From an uncultured Alphaproteobacteria bacterium (GTDB lineage: Bacteria; Pseudomonadota; Alphaproteobacteria; MPNO01; UBA2964): a stretch of DNA of 64,000 nucleotides. The stretch lies in the NCBI GenBank assembly GCA_951812775.1, contig OX638326.1, positions 3,715,001 to 3,779,000 of the forward strand, given 5' to 3'. The notes beneath the pieces are model-generated. The model ran no database searches and was not told the DNA's origin. It saw only the letters and a program-made list of their open reading frames with translations. Position numbers and translations under genes: made by a program. This document shows positions 51,558-60,255 of this stretch, piece after piece; positions within the stretch are counted from its first letter, which is position 1; every line of letters begins with the position of its first letter.

Positions 51558-52693
51558 TTAATCGGTATTCGCTGCGCAGGCGTTCGTCATTGCAGTATTA
51601 ACAATTTGTTGCTCGAGCGATTCAAAAATCTCGAAGCCAGCATCATTGATGTCTCCACGCGCGATCATCGCCTCCTTAAGCCACATGATTGACGTTGAGA
51701 TATCTGGATCATTTTTTTGACGAAATATTGCGGTCTCGAGAATACCGATCCCGTGGCATTTTCGAATCCTATCAATTAACCAGGAAGACGCGTTTGCGAC
51801 AGCGATGACATCATTGCCGTCAACAACGGCCCATTCCATCCCGTGCTCATCCGCGAATTTCGCAGCATTGCATTCCCCGTCGCGAAGTGTGTTGTCTTCC
51901 TCTCCTGACTGGAGGACGCGTTCGCATATGAATAGCATCGGGAATTTTCTGTCGTGAAACGAATTCAATTCTTCCTTGGCCGAGGAATTTTCTATCTCTT
52001 GGGAGCTGATATTGCATATGACTATCGAGTTATTCGAAACTTGATCGTCCAAGAATTTGATGGCCGTCCTTTCTGCCGTGTTCAAAAGGTTTTCAGAACT
52101 GGGGACGGTGTCACAGATTTCTGCAGAGTTGTCTGTTGTCTCAGGTTGGATTTCGGTGGCAGTCACAATAGATGAAAAAACGTCATTTGGGCTGGACATA
52201 AAGTTTCGTAATAACTGCTGGCTGCTAATGACCTGATCGTTGGGCAAAACATTGCGTGATACGCCCGCCAGTAGCGTCTCACCGGCAAACACGGTAGAAG
52301 CAGAAATCTGTGCTTGGTTCAATCCCGCGATTGCTTTGCCGGTTTTTTGAATTCTAAGCATTTGCCTCAGGATTAACTGGAGTTCGTCGCAACTCCACGT
52401 CGTAATATCGAGTGGGTCCGCAAAAGTGTGAGTGTCTGAAAAGTCAAAGATGTTCCAGCCTGAAGAGGACTCTGTTGGTACCTGTTCGAGGTCAGGCGTT
52501 GAGGCTGTGGAGGAAAAAAGTTTGCTTCTGCCATAAAATCGAGACGATCGAGTAATTCACGGATACCCACTGCGCCATCTGGTGGTGGGTCTATCGCGAC
52601 TGCGATTTCACGGAGCACACTGCTGGACGTCTGAACAGGTGCCAAAATTTCATCAGGCGTTTCGGTTGACGGCTTTTTGTTCGGTTGTCCCAT
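51558..52693 (-). pseudogene. Diverged 2-oxoacid dehydrogenase E1-alpha-like gene, frameshifted, TPP motif lost
   Basis: From 52693 the frame reads MGQPNKKPSTETPDEILAPV to RELLDRLDFMAEANFF. At a T6 tract (plus strand A6, about 52513-52518) one added base restores continuity to DLEQVPTESSSGWNIFDFSD, DPLDITTWSCDELQLILRQM, then the frame ending at 51558: VFAGETLLAGVSRNVLPND, NSIVICNISSQEIENSSAKE, FPMLFICERVLQSGEEDN, EWAVVDGNDVIAVANASSWL and GIGILETAIFRQKNDPDIST. These line up one by one with E1-alpha segments (GQEAVAVG..LEPDDYV, VVCFFGDGA.NEGAFHE, LPVLFVCENN, VDGNDVLAV, GPTLIEA.TYR). The TPP-Mg2+ GDG...N and ENN residues are replaced, so it cannot bind TPP normally. A pseudoenzyme, now also broken. 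Confidence 0.7.
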
Positions 52694-52807
52694 GGATTTT
52701 TCCCCTGTCAGCCAAAAACGGCCGAATACACATCCAGAGGGTAAACGCTAGTTACAGCCCGTTAACAAAACGTTGCACTAGGCGCGGGCAGGAGGGCTTG
52801 TTGTAAA

Positions 52808-53569
52808 TCAAGCTCGTTCTTTTGGGGATAGCTGTTCCGTCCATTCATCGGGAATGACGCCAGCCTCATGTCCACGACTTAAATAATATCGCCACAGTTT
52901 AACGGAATGATTGGTTCGCTTAAAATTGGCCGCAAATTCATCGGACTCTTCCTTGGAAAGTGGCTTGGGGGTTCCGAGGCGAGACGCATCATATAGAGCC
53001 CGCGCATTTTCGTCGAAATGTACCGCGTCGACCATTAGGGCGGGGATGCTCTCTGAGCCGATAACCGCACCGTGGGCTCGTAAAAGAACAGCGTTGTGAT
53101 CGCCCATGGTTTCAACCATCGCACGACCGCGTTCCTGTGTATCAATATGCCAGGATTCCGGATGAATTGGTATTCCACTCGACCATCTATAGGCGTGATT
53201 TTTCATCGGCACGAGTTCTACGCCATCGACCATCGTAAAGAGCGTTGCAATTTCAGGGTGCCAGTGGAGTACGGCGTTTATATCAGGCCGCGCGTGCATA
53301 ATTTCGGAATGAATTTCTAACTCATTGACAGGACGGGCATTAGGATCACCATCAAGAACGTTACCATCTAAATCAATGACATAGATATCTTCAGGCGCCA
53401 GGTCATTCCGGCTCGCGTCAAACGCCTGAATAAGAAGGGTTTCACCATCTGGCAGACGCTGACTGACATGGCCGCTATAGCCCAGGACGCCTTCATGATT
53501 TAGAAGCCGTGTGCAAGCCGCGACTTCAATTTTCGCTGTCTCGACAGCTGAATTCGAGAAACCATCCAT
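52808..53569 (-). CDS. Class II aldolase/adducin family protein
   Basis: The 253-residue protein has GVLGYSGHVSQRLPDGETLL, VLHWHPEIATLFTMVDG (zinc HxH), LLRAHGAVIGSESIPALMVD (third His) and HFDENARALYDASRL. The zinc set is complete. Start ATG 53569 (MDGFSNSAVE) is preceded by gaatacagg; an earlier ATG at 53617 gives a non-conserved leader. Divergent from the MFS array. Fourth class II aldolase in the window. Confidence 0.88.
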   Translation of the reverse strand: MDGFSNSAVETAKIEVAACTRLLNHEGVLGYSGHVSQRLPDGETLLIQAFDASRNDLAPEDIYVIDLDGNVLDGDPNARPVNELEIHSEIMHARPDINAVLHWHPEIATLFTMVDGVELVPMKNHAYRWSSGIPIHPESWHIDTQERGRAMVETMGDHNAVLLRAHGAVIGSESIPALMVDAVHFDENARALYDASRLGTPKPLSKEESDEFAANFKRTNHSVKLWRYYLSRGHEAGVIPDEWTEQLSPKERA

Positions 53570-53710
53570 CCTGTATTCTCCTGTTGGCCCACGGATTTTT
53601 TGCGTGACCGTGCCCAAACCGCTAAAAGGGTTAAATAAGTGTCTGGGACCCTCTTCTGAGTGTCAAGCCAGCCAGCCGTATATTCAACGATTTACTGAAC
53701 CGCGAATACT

Positions 53711-54989
53711 ATGAACGATACTCCGCGCGACGACATACCGTGGCAGACTCAAGCCGCGATCTATGGCGCAGGTGTATTCAGTTTTACAATGGTGCTGATC
53801 TCTACGCTGATCATGCCGCTGTTAGCCATTAGACTGACAGATTCTGCCTTTTTGATCGGCCTGATCGTTGGCTCCCGGTATTTTTTGACATTGGTTTTAT
53901 CGATCCACGGTGGAGCCTTGATGGACCGCTTAGGTACCAGGCGGATCATGATAGCATTTGCGGTAATCGCAGTTGTTGCGCCGTTTTTGTTCCCTCTCGC
54001 TTTGCTCTTACCTGTTGCGACAGCGATCCCAGTTATCATCCTTTTGCAAATGGTCGCGGGTGTTTCAGATGCGATGGTTTGGGTTGGTGCCCAGGCGCTA
54101 AGTGGGCACGTCATGAAGGGTCGTCGACGGTACGTTGGCCGGATGACATCAATTGTAAGGTTTGGTGCTTTTTTTGGCCCGACCCTTTTCGGTCTCATGT
54201 GGGATCACACCGGAATATGGCTAACGTTTGCGCTCATGGGTGTTTGGTCTGCTATTGGCCTTTATTGCGTTCTTAAAATACCGCGGTCGTCTGAGGAATC
54301 TGAGATTGTGCACGATGCTCCCGTTCGCTTGGCTGACCTTGTTCCCCGTATCGCCGACTATCTTAGCGCGTTTCGCTTAATCGCGATTCCGGCAGTTGCT
54401 CTCATTTTATTGGTGACAATGGTGAGAATTGGGGCAACGGGAGTCCAAAGCTCATTTTATGTCGTGTTCTTAAAGGAAGTTGAGATTTCGGCGGCTGCAA
54501 TTGGATTTTTAATCGGCTTTGCCCAACTCATAGCCAGTGGCGGGTCACTTCTTGCGTCGCCACTGGCGCGTGTAGTGCATCCTCATTGGCTCACTATCTG
54601 TGCTGTATTTATGACAGTCGTGACAATTTCGATAACACCTGTTCTTGTTTTTGGGGCGCCGGTTTGGGTTACGTTGTTCTTGCTGGCGACGGCGATTGGG
54701 TTACGTGGTCTTTGCTTGGGAATTAGTCAACCTATGGAGATTTCCGTACTGGGACGGGCAGTTGCCAGCACGGAACAGGGAAAAGGAGCGGGGTTAAGAA
54801 CAGGGGTTAAGAACAACTGTCAACCGGCTAGCAAGCAGTGTCGTCCCTCCTCTGATGGGTGCGGTTGCCGAATTTGTCGGTATTCGTGACAGTTTTTTTG
54901 TTATGGGCGTAGGGCTCTTAATAATTTTGGCATGTGCAGTCGTATTCGTGTCACGGAACCCCGATTTGGGTCATTCCAGCAGGGGATAA
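53711..54989 (+). pseudogene. MFS transporter, copy 1 of 3, broken by a 13-bp tandem duplication
   Basis: A 12-span MFS protein: MNDTPRDDIPWQTQAAIYGA start, motif A in HGGALMDRLGTRRIMI, VWVGAQALSGHVMKGRRRYV, and GLCLGISQPMEISVLGRAVA. At 54790-54815 GGGGTTAAGAACA occurs twice in tandem. The extra 13 bp shift the frame and give a false end at 54889. With one copy the frame reads GAGLRTTVNRLASSVVPPLM to a natural end at HSSRG TAA (54987-54989), matching copy 2 (VGLRNTANRLAGVIVPFIMG). Only the last spans are affected, but the protein is probably unstable. Confidence 0.88.
54790..54815 (+). repeat. 13-bp tandem duplication in the first MFS gene
   Basis: GGGGTTAAGAACA at 54790-54802 and again at 54803-54815, exact and without gap. 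Removing either copy restores the MFS frame and the match to the paralog next door, so the duplication is the derived state. Confidence 0.97.
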
Positions 54990-54992
54990 CCC

Positions 54993-56213
54993 ATGGTGAA
55001 ACCGGACACGCCCGTCATCCCGATTAAGACGCAACTCGCCGTTTACGGCTGCGGCATGTTTGCTAACAGCATGTCGGTAATATCGGGAATTATTGTTCCG
55101 CTTTGGGTGGTCACTTTTGAATCTTCGGCTATTCTCCTCGGCATCGTTTTTAGCGCCCGTCATTTCCTTCCCTTGATCCTGTCCATCCACGGCGGTGCTT
55201 TGATGGATCGTTTAGGGACCAGACGCGTGATGTTGATATTTGCTGTTGTTAACGCTGCCGTCCCACTTATTTTTCCGACAATGCCTTTCGTGTGGGCGGC
55301 AATTTTTCTCCAAATGCTTGCCGGTTTGTCGACATCCATGGGGTGGATGGGAGCACAAACACTGATCGGCCAGGTCATGAAGGGTAGTGCGGTCCATGCC
55401 GGTCGACTCTCCTTTTCATTAAGACTGGGTCATCTGATAGGTCCCCCAATGATCGGCGTGGCCTGGGATATCGGAGGGGCCTGGGTAGCATTCTCTGTAA
55501 TGGGCGTGTGGGCTTCGTTTGGTTTTTTCTCTGCCTTGGCCCTACCGTCACCAACGCTAAACTCGCATCAAGTGGAGAAGGTTACGATATCTGCTCTGGC
55601 TCCGCGATGGGGCGACTACGTTGCGGCTTTTCGTATGCTCGCAATCTCTGCCGTCTTTTTTGTCGTCATTGCTACGATGTTGCGCAATGCAGGAAATGTT
55701 GTTCAAACCGGTTTCTATGTTGTGTATCTTGATGACGTCACTGGCCTATCGGGAATATTGATCGGCGTCCTCACATCAGCTGCTGCTGTCGTTGGTGGAG
55801 TAGGCTCACTGTCCGTTGGACACCTATTACGCTTTTGGTCCGCCCACTGGTTATTGCTGGCCACGGTAGCTGGCTCCGTCATTTTTGTCTGTGTTACGCC
55901 GTTACTAGGGGCGTTTGCATTTCTGCTTGTTGCAAGCGCGCTGCGCGGTGCTTCGTTGGGTATAAGTCAGCCGCTTATGATTTCGATTCTAGCGAAAGCG
56001 AGCGGCTCAAATGTTCAGGGAACCAGTGTGGGACTTCGCAATACTGCCAATCGACTGGCGGGGGTGATTGTCCCTTTCATAATGGGCGTCTTGATCGAGC
56101 TGTTTGGAATGGCGAACGGCTTTTACGCTATTGGTATGATTGTCGTCGTTATGCTTATCGCAACTGGATTTTGGCTCAAGAAGCATCCGGAAATAACAAA
56201 TGTCAGCCAGTAG
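54993..56213 (+). CDS. MFS transporter, copy 2 of 3 (intact)
   Basis: 406 residues, 12 predicted spans, no interruption. Start MVKPDTPVIPIKTQLAVYGC, motif A HGGALMDRLGTRRVMLIF, SMGWMGAQTLIGQVMKGSAV, and an intact C-terminus QGTSVGLRNTANRLAGVIVP and FWLKKHPEITNVSQ. It starts 3 bp after the true stop of copy 1, so the genes were translationally coupled. Resembles drug/metabolite exporters of the MFS_1 group. Substrate unknown. Confidence 0.9.
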   Translation: MVKPDTPVIPIKTQLAVYGCGMFANSMSVISGIIVPLWVVTFESSAILLGIVFSARHFLPLILSIHGGALMDRLGTRRVMLIFAVVNAAVPLIFPTMPFVWAAIFLQMLAGLSTSMGWMGAQTLIGQVMKGSAVHAGRLSFSLRLGHLIGPPMIGVAWDIGGAWVAFSVMGVWASFGFFSALALPSPTLNSHQVEKVTISALAPRWGDYVAAFRMLAISAVFFVVIATMLRNAGNVVQTGFYVVYLDDVTGLSGILIGVLTSAAAVVGGVGSLSVGHLLRFWSAHWLLLATVAGSVIFVCVTPLLGAFAFLLVASALRGASLGISQPLMISILAKASGSNVQGTSVGLRNTANRLAGVIVPFIMGVLIELFGMANGFYAIGMIVVVMLIATGFWLKKHPEITNVSQ

Positions 56214-56231
56214 CGACGAAAAACCTGTGAC

Positions 56232-57453
56232 ATGACTGAAAAAATACCATGGCGCATACAAGCCGGAGTTTATGGCTCAGCGGCCTTTAGTAATACCATG
56301 CCCAATATGGTTGGGTGATCGTCCCGATCTGGCTACTGCAGCAGGGGGTTCCCGGCTGGCTAATTGGAATTACGATTGGTTGTCGACATATCGGCCCGAT
56401 GCTGTTGGCAATACATGGTGGGGCTGTCATCGATCGCCTCGGCGCACGTCGTGTCATGATTGTCTTGGCGACGATCAGCGCTGTCACACCACTGTTGTAT
56501 CCGGTCACGCCTTTTATCTGGGCGATCATAGTTTTGCAGTTGGTCACCGGGCTTGTGGATAGTCTTGGTTGGGTTGGTGCCCAAACATTAGTGACCAGGG
56601 TGATGAAGGGTGACGCCACCTATACGGGCCGGATGTCATTTTGTACCCGCCTCGGATTGCTAATTGGGCCGGCGATAAGTGGTGTCGCCTGGGATCATCT
56701 CGGTCCTTGGGGTGGATTCGGATTAATTGGTTTGTGGTCAGCAGGGATTCTTTATTCAGTACTCATTTTGCCGTCGGATATTGATCACCAAGCCGATGGC
56801 AAATCTGAAGAGCAAAATAAGCAATGGTCGATGAGAATGCTTATTCCCCAGCCGGCTGACTACATTGCCGCCTTTAAACTTCTTGTTTTACCAACGATAT
56901 TTTTTGTAATGGCAATGTCGCTATTGCGACATTTAGGTGGCGGCATTCAGGCTTCTTTTTATGGCGTTCATTTAAAAGATATTGGAATTTCTGCGACCAC
57001 AATCGGATTGTTAATTTCTATTAATGGTGCCTTTGGCTTGGTGGGCTCATTGTCGGCCGCTCCATTGCAACGATATTTTCGTGCTCATACGTTGCTGCTG
57101 TTTCTCGTGACAGGATCCATAGCATTCGTTGCAATTACCCCTTTGCTTGGCGACAACGTGACATCTCTGATGTTGGCATCGGGTGCGCGTGGTTGGGCCA
57201 TGGCCGCGAGCTTAGTCTTCCTAATCTTGATGATTGCCCGCTATGCAGATACAGACATACAGACATGCAGGGAAAAGCGATGGGGCTCAGGGTAACACTT
57301 AATCAGATGACTTGGTTTGCCGTCCCTATAGTAATGGGGGTTGTGGCCGAAATATTTGGGCGCGAACTAAGTTTTTATGTAGTTGGTCTAACAGCGACTG
57401 TTATGATTGTGGTGCTCGGATTGTGGGCGAGCTGGCGGAATATCTTTATGTGA
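56232..57453 (+). pseudogene. MFS transporter, copy 3 of 3, broken twice
   Basis: Start MTEKIPWRIQAGVYGSAAFS at 56232 reads to NTMPNMVG, then stops. One G missing in a G-run near 56313-56315 puts the rest (VIVPIWLLQQGVPGWLIGIT, HGGAVIDRLGARRVMIVLAT) in another frame. A second break is an 8-bp tandem duplication, ACAGACAT at 57251-57266, after which the true end (MQGKAMGLRVTLNQMTWFAV to RNIFM, stop 57453) is out of frame. Correcting both gives a full paralog of copy 2. Two independent hits in one gene argue for relaxed selection. Confidence 0.88.
57251..57266 (+). repeat. 8-bp tandem duplication in the third MFS gene
   Basis: ACAGACAT at 57251-57258 and 57259-57266. Removing one copy gives ADTDMQGKAMGLRVTLNQ in frame, which aligns with the corresponding QGTSVGLRNTANR region of copy 2. 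Confidence 0.95.
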
Positions 57454-57497
57454 TATGTTTCAAGACAATGGCTGTTTTGAAGTTTAGCGCAGTGTTG

Positions 57498-58448
57498 TCA
57501 CGCGACGTCTTGTTGAGACAAAGTATTTGATATAGCTGCTGAAATTTCATTGGCAGCTTTGCTGGTCTTGTCGCTATCTTTGAGTGCAAGTCGTATCGAC
57601 ATCGCAAGTTCGGGGAGGAGTTTGAGGTCTTTGCCCTCCGGGCAGTTGAACGCAAGTTCGAGGCGGCGTGCGACAGTAATTATGGTTTCGAACAGGTTCC
57701 GGATCACTTCGTATTTTGTGCCTCGAATGCGGCGAATCGAGTCTTCGCCGGTGCTCACAAGGTCTTGTAAATGACCGATTAAAGGTCCGTCGACATTATC
57801 TTCTTCATAGGCGGACAAAATTTTCTTGGTCAAGTATCCAATGTGGCTGCCATTTCTAATAATCTTATCGAGATTTACTTTGGCGATCGCCGCATCGAGC
57901 ATATTTTGCGAAGCATTGGTGTTATCTTCCCCCATAATTTTGGACTGTAAGACATTCGGCACATCAACAGTTTCAAGGGCATCAGTGCCTGGCCTGGCGG
58001 AAGTTCTGCGGTCCGGGCCGATATAGTTTGACGTGACAACGAATGGTTTTCTGTTGAACACAAGTGTTTCGATACGTTTGGCCAATTGTCCGCGTGAAGC
58101 CGGCTGGATAAGAAGGTCATCAGCGCCAGCGTCGAGTGCTTGATGGACGAGAGCTTCTGAAGGTTGCCATGTTGTGACGATTATAGACATGAACGGATTC
58201 GTGCCGATCCGGTGATGCCGGATATCGTCCAGCGTTTCACGAATGTTTCCATCTGGCAGGTCGAATTCAGTAATCATCAATTCTGGTGGGCGTGTTTCGA
58301 GTACCTTCAAAATTTCGGCATTACTCGCCGCTGTCCTGATTTCCCGGAATTCGAGATCAGTTAAGGTTTGTCGAAGGCTGGAACTGTTCTGTGTGCGAGG
58401 CGAGACCAGCAAAAGATCGACACGGTTATAGAATGTGCGAGTATTCAT
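57498..58448 (-). CDS. Receiver-domain protein with Glu at the phospho-acceptor position
   Basis: 316 residues. The N-terminal 130 form a CheY-like fold: VDLLLVSPRTQNSSSLRQTL, PELMITEFDLPDGNIRETLD (usual Asp replaced by Glu at the end of strand 3), SIIVTTWQPSEALVHQALDA (switch Thr) and ADDLLIQPASRGQL (Lys position replaced by Gln). A linker YIGPDRRTSARPG follows, then a helical region to the C-terminus (KILSAYEEDNVDGPLIGHLQ). The Glu may mimic the phosphorylated state, so the domain may be locked on. No DNA-binding domain is visible. Output partner unknown. Confidence 0.75.
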   Translation of the reverse strand: MNTRTFYNRVDLLLVSPRTQNSSSLRQTLTDLEFREIRTAASNAEILKVLETRPPELMITEFDLPDGNIRETLDDIRHHRIGTNPFMSIIVTTWQPSEALVHQALDAGADDLLIQPASRGQLAKRIETLVFNRKPFVVTSNYIGPDRRTSARPGTDALETVDVPNVLQSKIMGEDNTNASQNMLDAAIAKVNLDKIIRNGSHIGYLTKKILSAYEEDNVDGPLIGHLQDLVSTGEDSIRRIRGTKYEVIRNLFETIITVARRLELAFNCPEGKDLKLLPELAMSIRLALKDSDKTSKAANEISAAISNTLSQQDVA

Positions 58449-58669
58449 ACCAATTCAACTTAACCCGTTTCCTGTCGGTTTATCTCTCCAGCCTCTCAAA
58501 CTAGAATTAAGAAATTACTATGGATTCGAATAATATTTTTAGGAAGCATTTGAATAAAAAGAAAAATTTAGAGTTGTATGATTAAGTCCGCATCCCAATT
58601 TTCTGCCAATCCGTTTGTTTGTATTCTGTTTGACGGAATATGCTTGCCGAAATACAATTTGGCGCAGTG

Positions 58670-59122
58670 ATGAAAAATTCAGAACCATTGCATCCAGGGC
58701 GAATCCTATTAGAACGAGCGATGGAGCCCCTTGGGATTAGCCGCAATCAGTTGGCTAGGGATATTGATGTTCCGGTTGGACGAATTAGTGATATTACCAA
58801 TGGTAAGCGCGGGATCACGGCGGATACGGCGCTACGTTTTGGCCGGTATTTTGATACTGGGCCAGAGCTTTGGTTAAGACTTCAAGCGGAGTATGACCTC
58901 CACGTTGCACGGAATACGACATGGTCGGAAATCGAAAAACGAGTTCGGGTTCTTAACACACCTTCGGCGCAGTCTTCGCCAATGAGCAGCTCTACTGGCT
59001 CGCCCAGTTCGGAAGCATTAGCGTCAAATAACTCCAATACGATGGAGCCAACATCTTCGACAGCCAAAGATGATGGTGATGGTCCTAATAACATGGGTAT
59101 TCCGCCTGCGCCCAAGGACTAA
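58670..59122 (+). CDS. higA: HigA-type antitoxin/HTH protein, orphan
   Basis: 150 residues. The first 100 are a HigA-family HTH: MKNSEPLHPGRILLERAMEP, LGISRNQLARDIDVPVGRIS, ITNGKRGITADTALRFGRYF and ELWLRLQAEYDLHVARNTT. The remainder is an Asn/Ser-rich tail absent from usual HigA. The 220 bp upstream (58449-58669) have no toxin-sized HigB frame on either strand, so the toxin is missing. ATG at 58670 follows gcagtg; an earlier ATG at 58640 gives a non-conserved leader. May now act as a plain regulator. Confidence 0.8.
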   Translation: MKNSEPLHPGRILLERAMEPLGISRNQLARDIDVPVGRISDITNGKRGITADTALRFGRYFDTGPELWLRLQAEYDLHVARNTTWSEIEKRVRVLNTPSAQSSPMSSSTGSPSSEALASNNSNTMEPTSSTAKDDGDGPNNMGIPPAPKD

Positions 59123-59262
59123 ATGGTCGTTTCCTGATTCTCAAAAGTTTCAAGTCGTCGGCAAATTCGCTGAATAGATAATTTCTATAAAAGGAAGCGA
59201 ATTTATCGAATTGAAGATTGTCGACGACTCGTTGACGCCTCACGTCGTTTTGCCAAATACAA

Positions 59263-60015
59263 CTACCTGAAAATATTTATTTCTTTGAAAAGAACGCTCT
59301 CTACAGAAGTGTCTCCAGCTTCCTTAACAGCGTTGCGTAGTTTTTGTTTGATTGCTTCCGTATCGAGATGGGCGCTGCCATCACGCGCTTGCATACGGCT
59401 CAAATCCGCAGCCACTTTGGTGACGATGTCGGATAGTTTTTTGTCCATCATCTCGGTCTGTTGGCTATTCTGAACTTCCAGCCCTACTCTGATTTGAATA
59501 GTGCGATTCCCCGTCGAGGTTCGATAGCTCGTTGTGACAGCGGGCAACTCGTAAATTATGCCGGAATTGTGGCTATCTATTTTAGCGCTTACCGAGCTCA
59601 AAGCACCGGTTATCTGGTCGCCAAAGAAGTAGGCGAGGGCGGCGTTTCCTGCGAGAATAATGGCAACAGTTGCTGCAAGCATTGCGCCGCGTCGGTTCTC
59701 AGGTTCTTCGTCGTAATACTCGTATTTATCTGATTTTCTTGTAGGTATAGGTCGTTTGGTGCCCTCTTCAGATGCCTTTTTTGAACGTTCAACTTTGTCG
59801 TCCTGCTTGTAATAGCTGAAGATTGTTTTTTCGCTAAATATGCCATCTTCCTCGACATAGACTTCTTCAATAACTCTTACGCCGTCATAAATCCTGTTAC
59901 CGGCGAGTTGGTTTGCGGTTGTCAGGGCGGACTCCCGTTCTACGGATCGCGATTCAGTAGTCCAGTTCCCTCTCTGGAGGATTCGCACTTCGTAGTTGTT
60001 TGCACCCATCGACAT
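59263..60015 (-). CDS. FliL-like membrane protein with N-terminal signature domain
   Basis: 250 residues. N-terminal domain (ANNYEVRILQRGNWTTESRS, IYDGVRVIEEVYVEEDGIFS), then a charged linker, one membrane span (MLAATVAIILAGNAALAYFF) and a periplasmic domain with FliL-like pattern (YELPAVTTSYRTSTGNRTIQ, IQIRVGLEVQNSQQ, SVESVLFKEINIFR). The N-terminal YEVRILQRGNW element recurs in alphaproteobacterial proteins of unknown role. FliL supports the flagellar motor; no flagellar genes are nearby, so this may be a relative with another job. Confidence 0.65.
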   Translation of the reverse strand: MSMGANNYEVRILQRGNWTTESRSVERESALTTANQLAGNRIYDGVRVIEEVYVEEDGIFSEKTIFSYYKQDDKVERSKKASEEGTKRPIPTRKSDKYEYYDEEPENRRGAMLAATVAIILAGNAALAYFFGDQITGALSSVSAKIDSHNSGIIYELPAVTTSYRTSTGNRTIQIRVGLEVQNSQQTEMMDKKLSDIVTKVAADLSRMQARDGSAHLDTEAIKQKLRNAVKEAGDTSVESVLFKEINIFR

Positions 60016-60255
60016 AACGGTATTCCTTAAATTACGTAGGTATAAAAGTATTTTTATTATTTAATGAGTGCAAGTAATATCAAATAAAATAAATTTAGTA
60101 TTTATTCATAAATAAATATAAATGTAATAATTAAATTAAATAAAATTTTATATGTTTTTTTCTTTTAAATCGGTAACTCTGGTCAATCTTGCGTCCAGTC
60201 TTTCGGCGCGGTACGAAACGAGCTCTAAATTGTGAATGTGACAAAGGTTAGCAGG
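60016..60255. other. AT-rich spacer, no gene seen
   Basis: 60035-60165 is extremely A/T-rich (runs such as ttaaattaaataaaatttta and repeated taaataaat/ataaat words) and far below the composition around it. No ORF, tRNA or obvious DnaA box set is visible. It is the divergent promoter region for the FliL-like protein and the flavoprotein, and a candidate site for H-NS/MucR-type silencing proteins or DNA unwinding. Confidence 0.5.
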
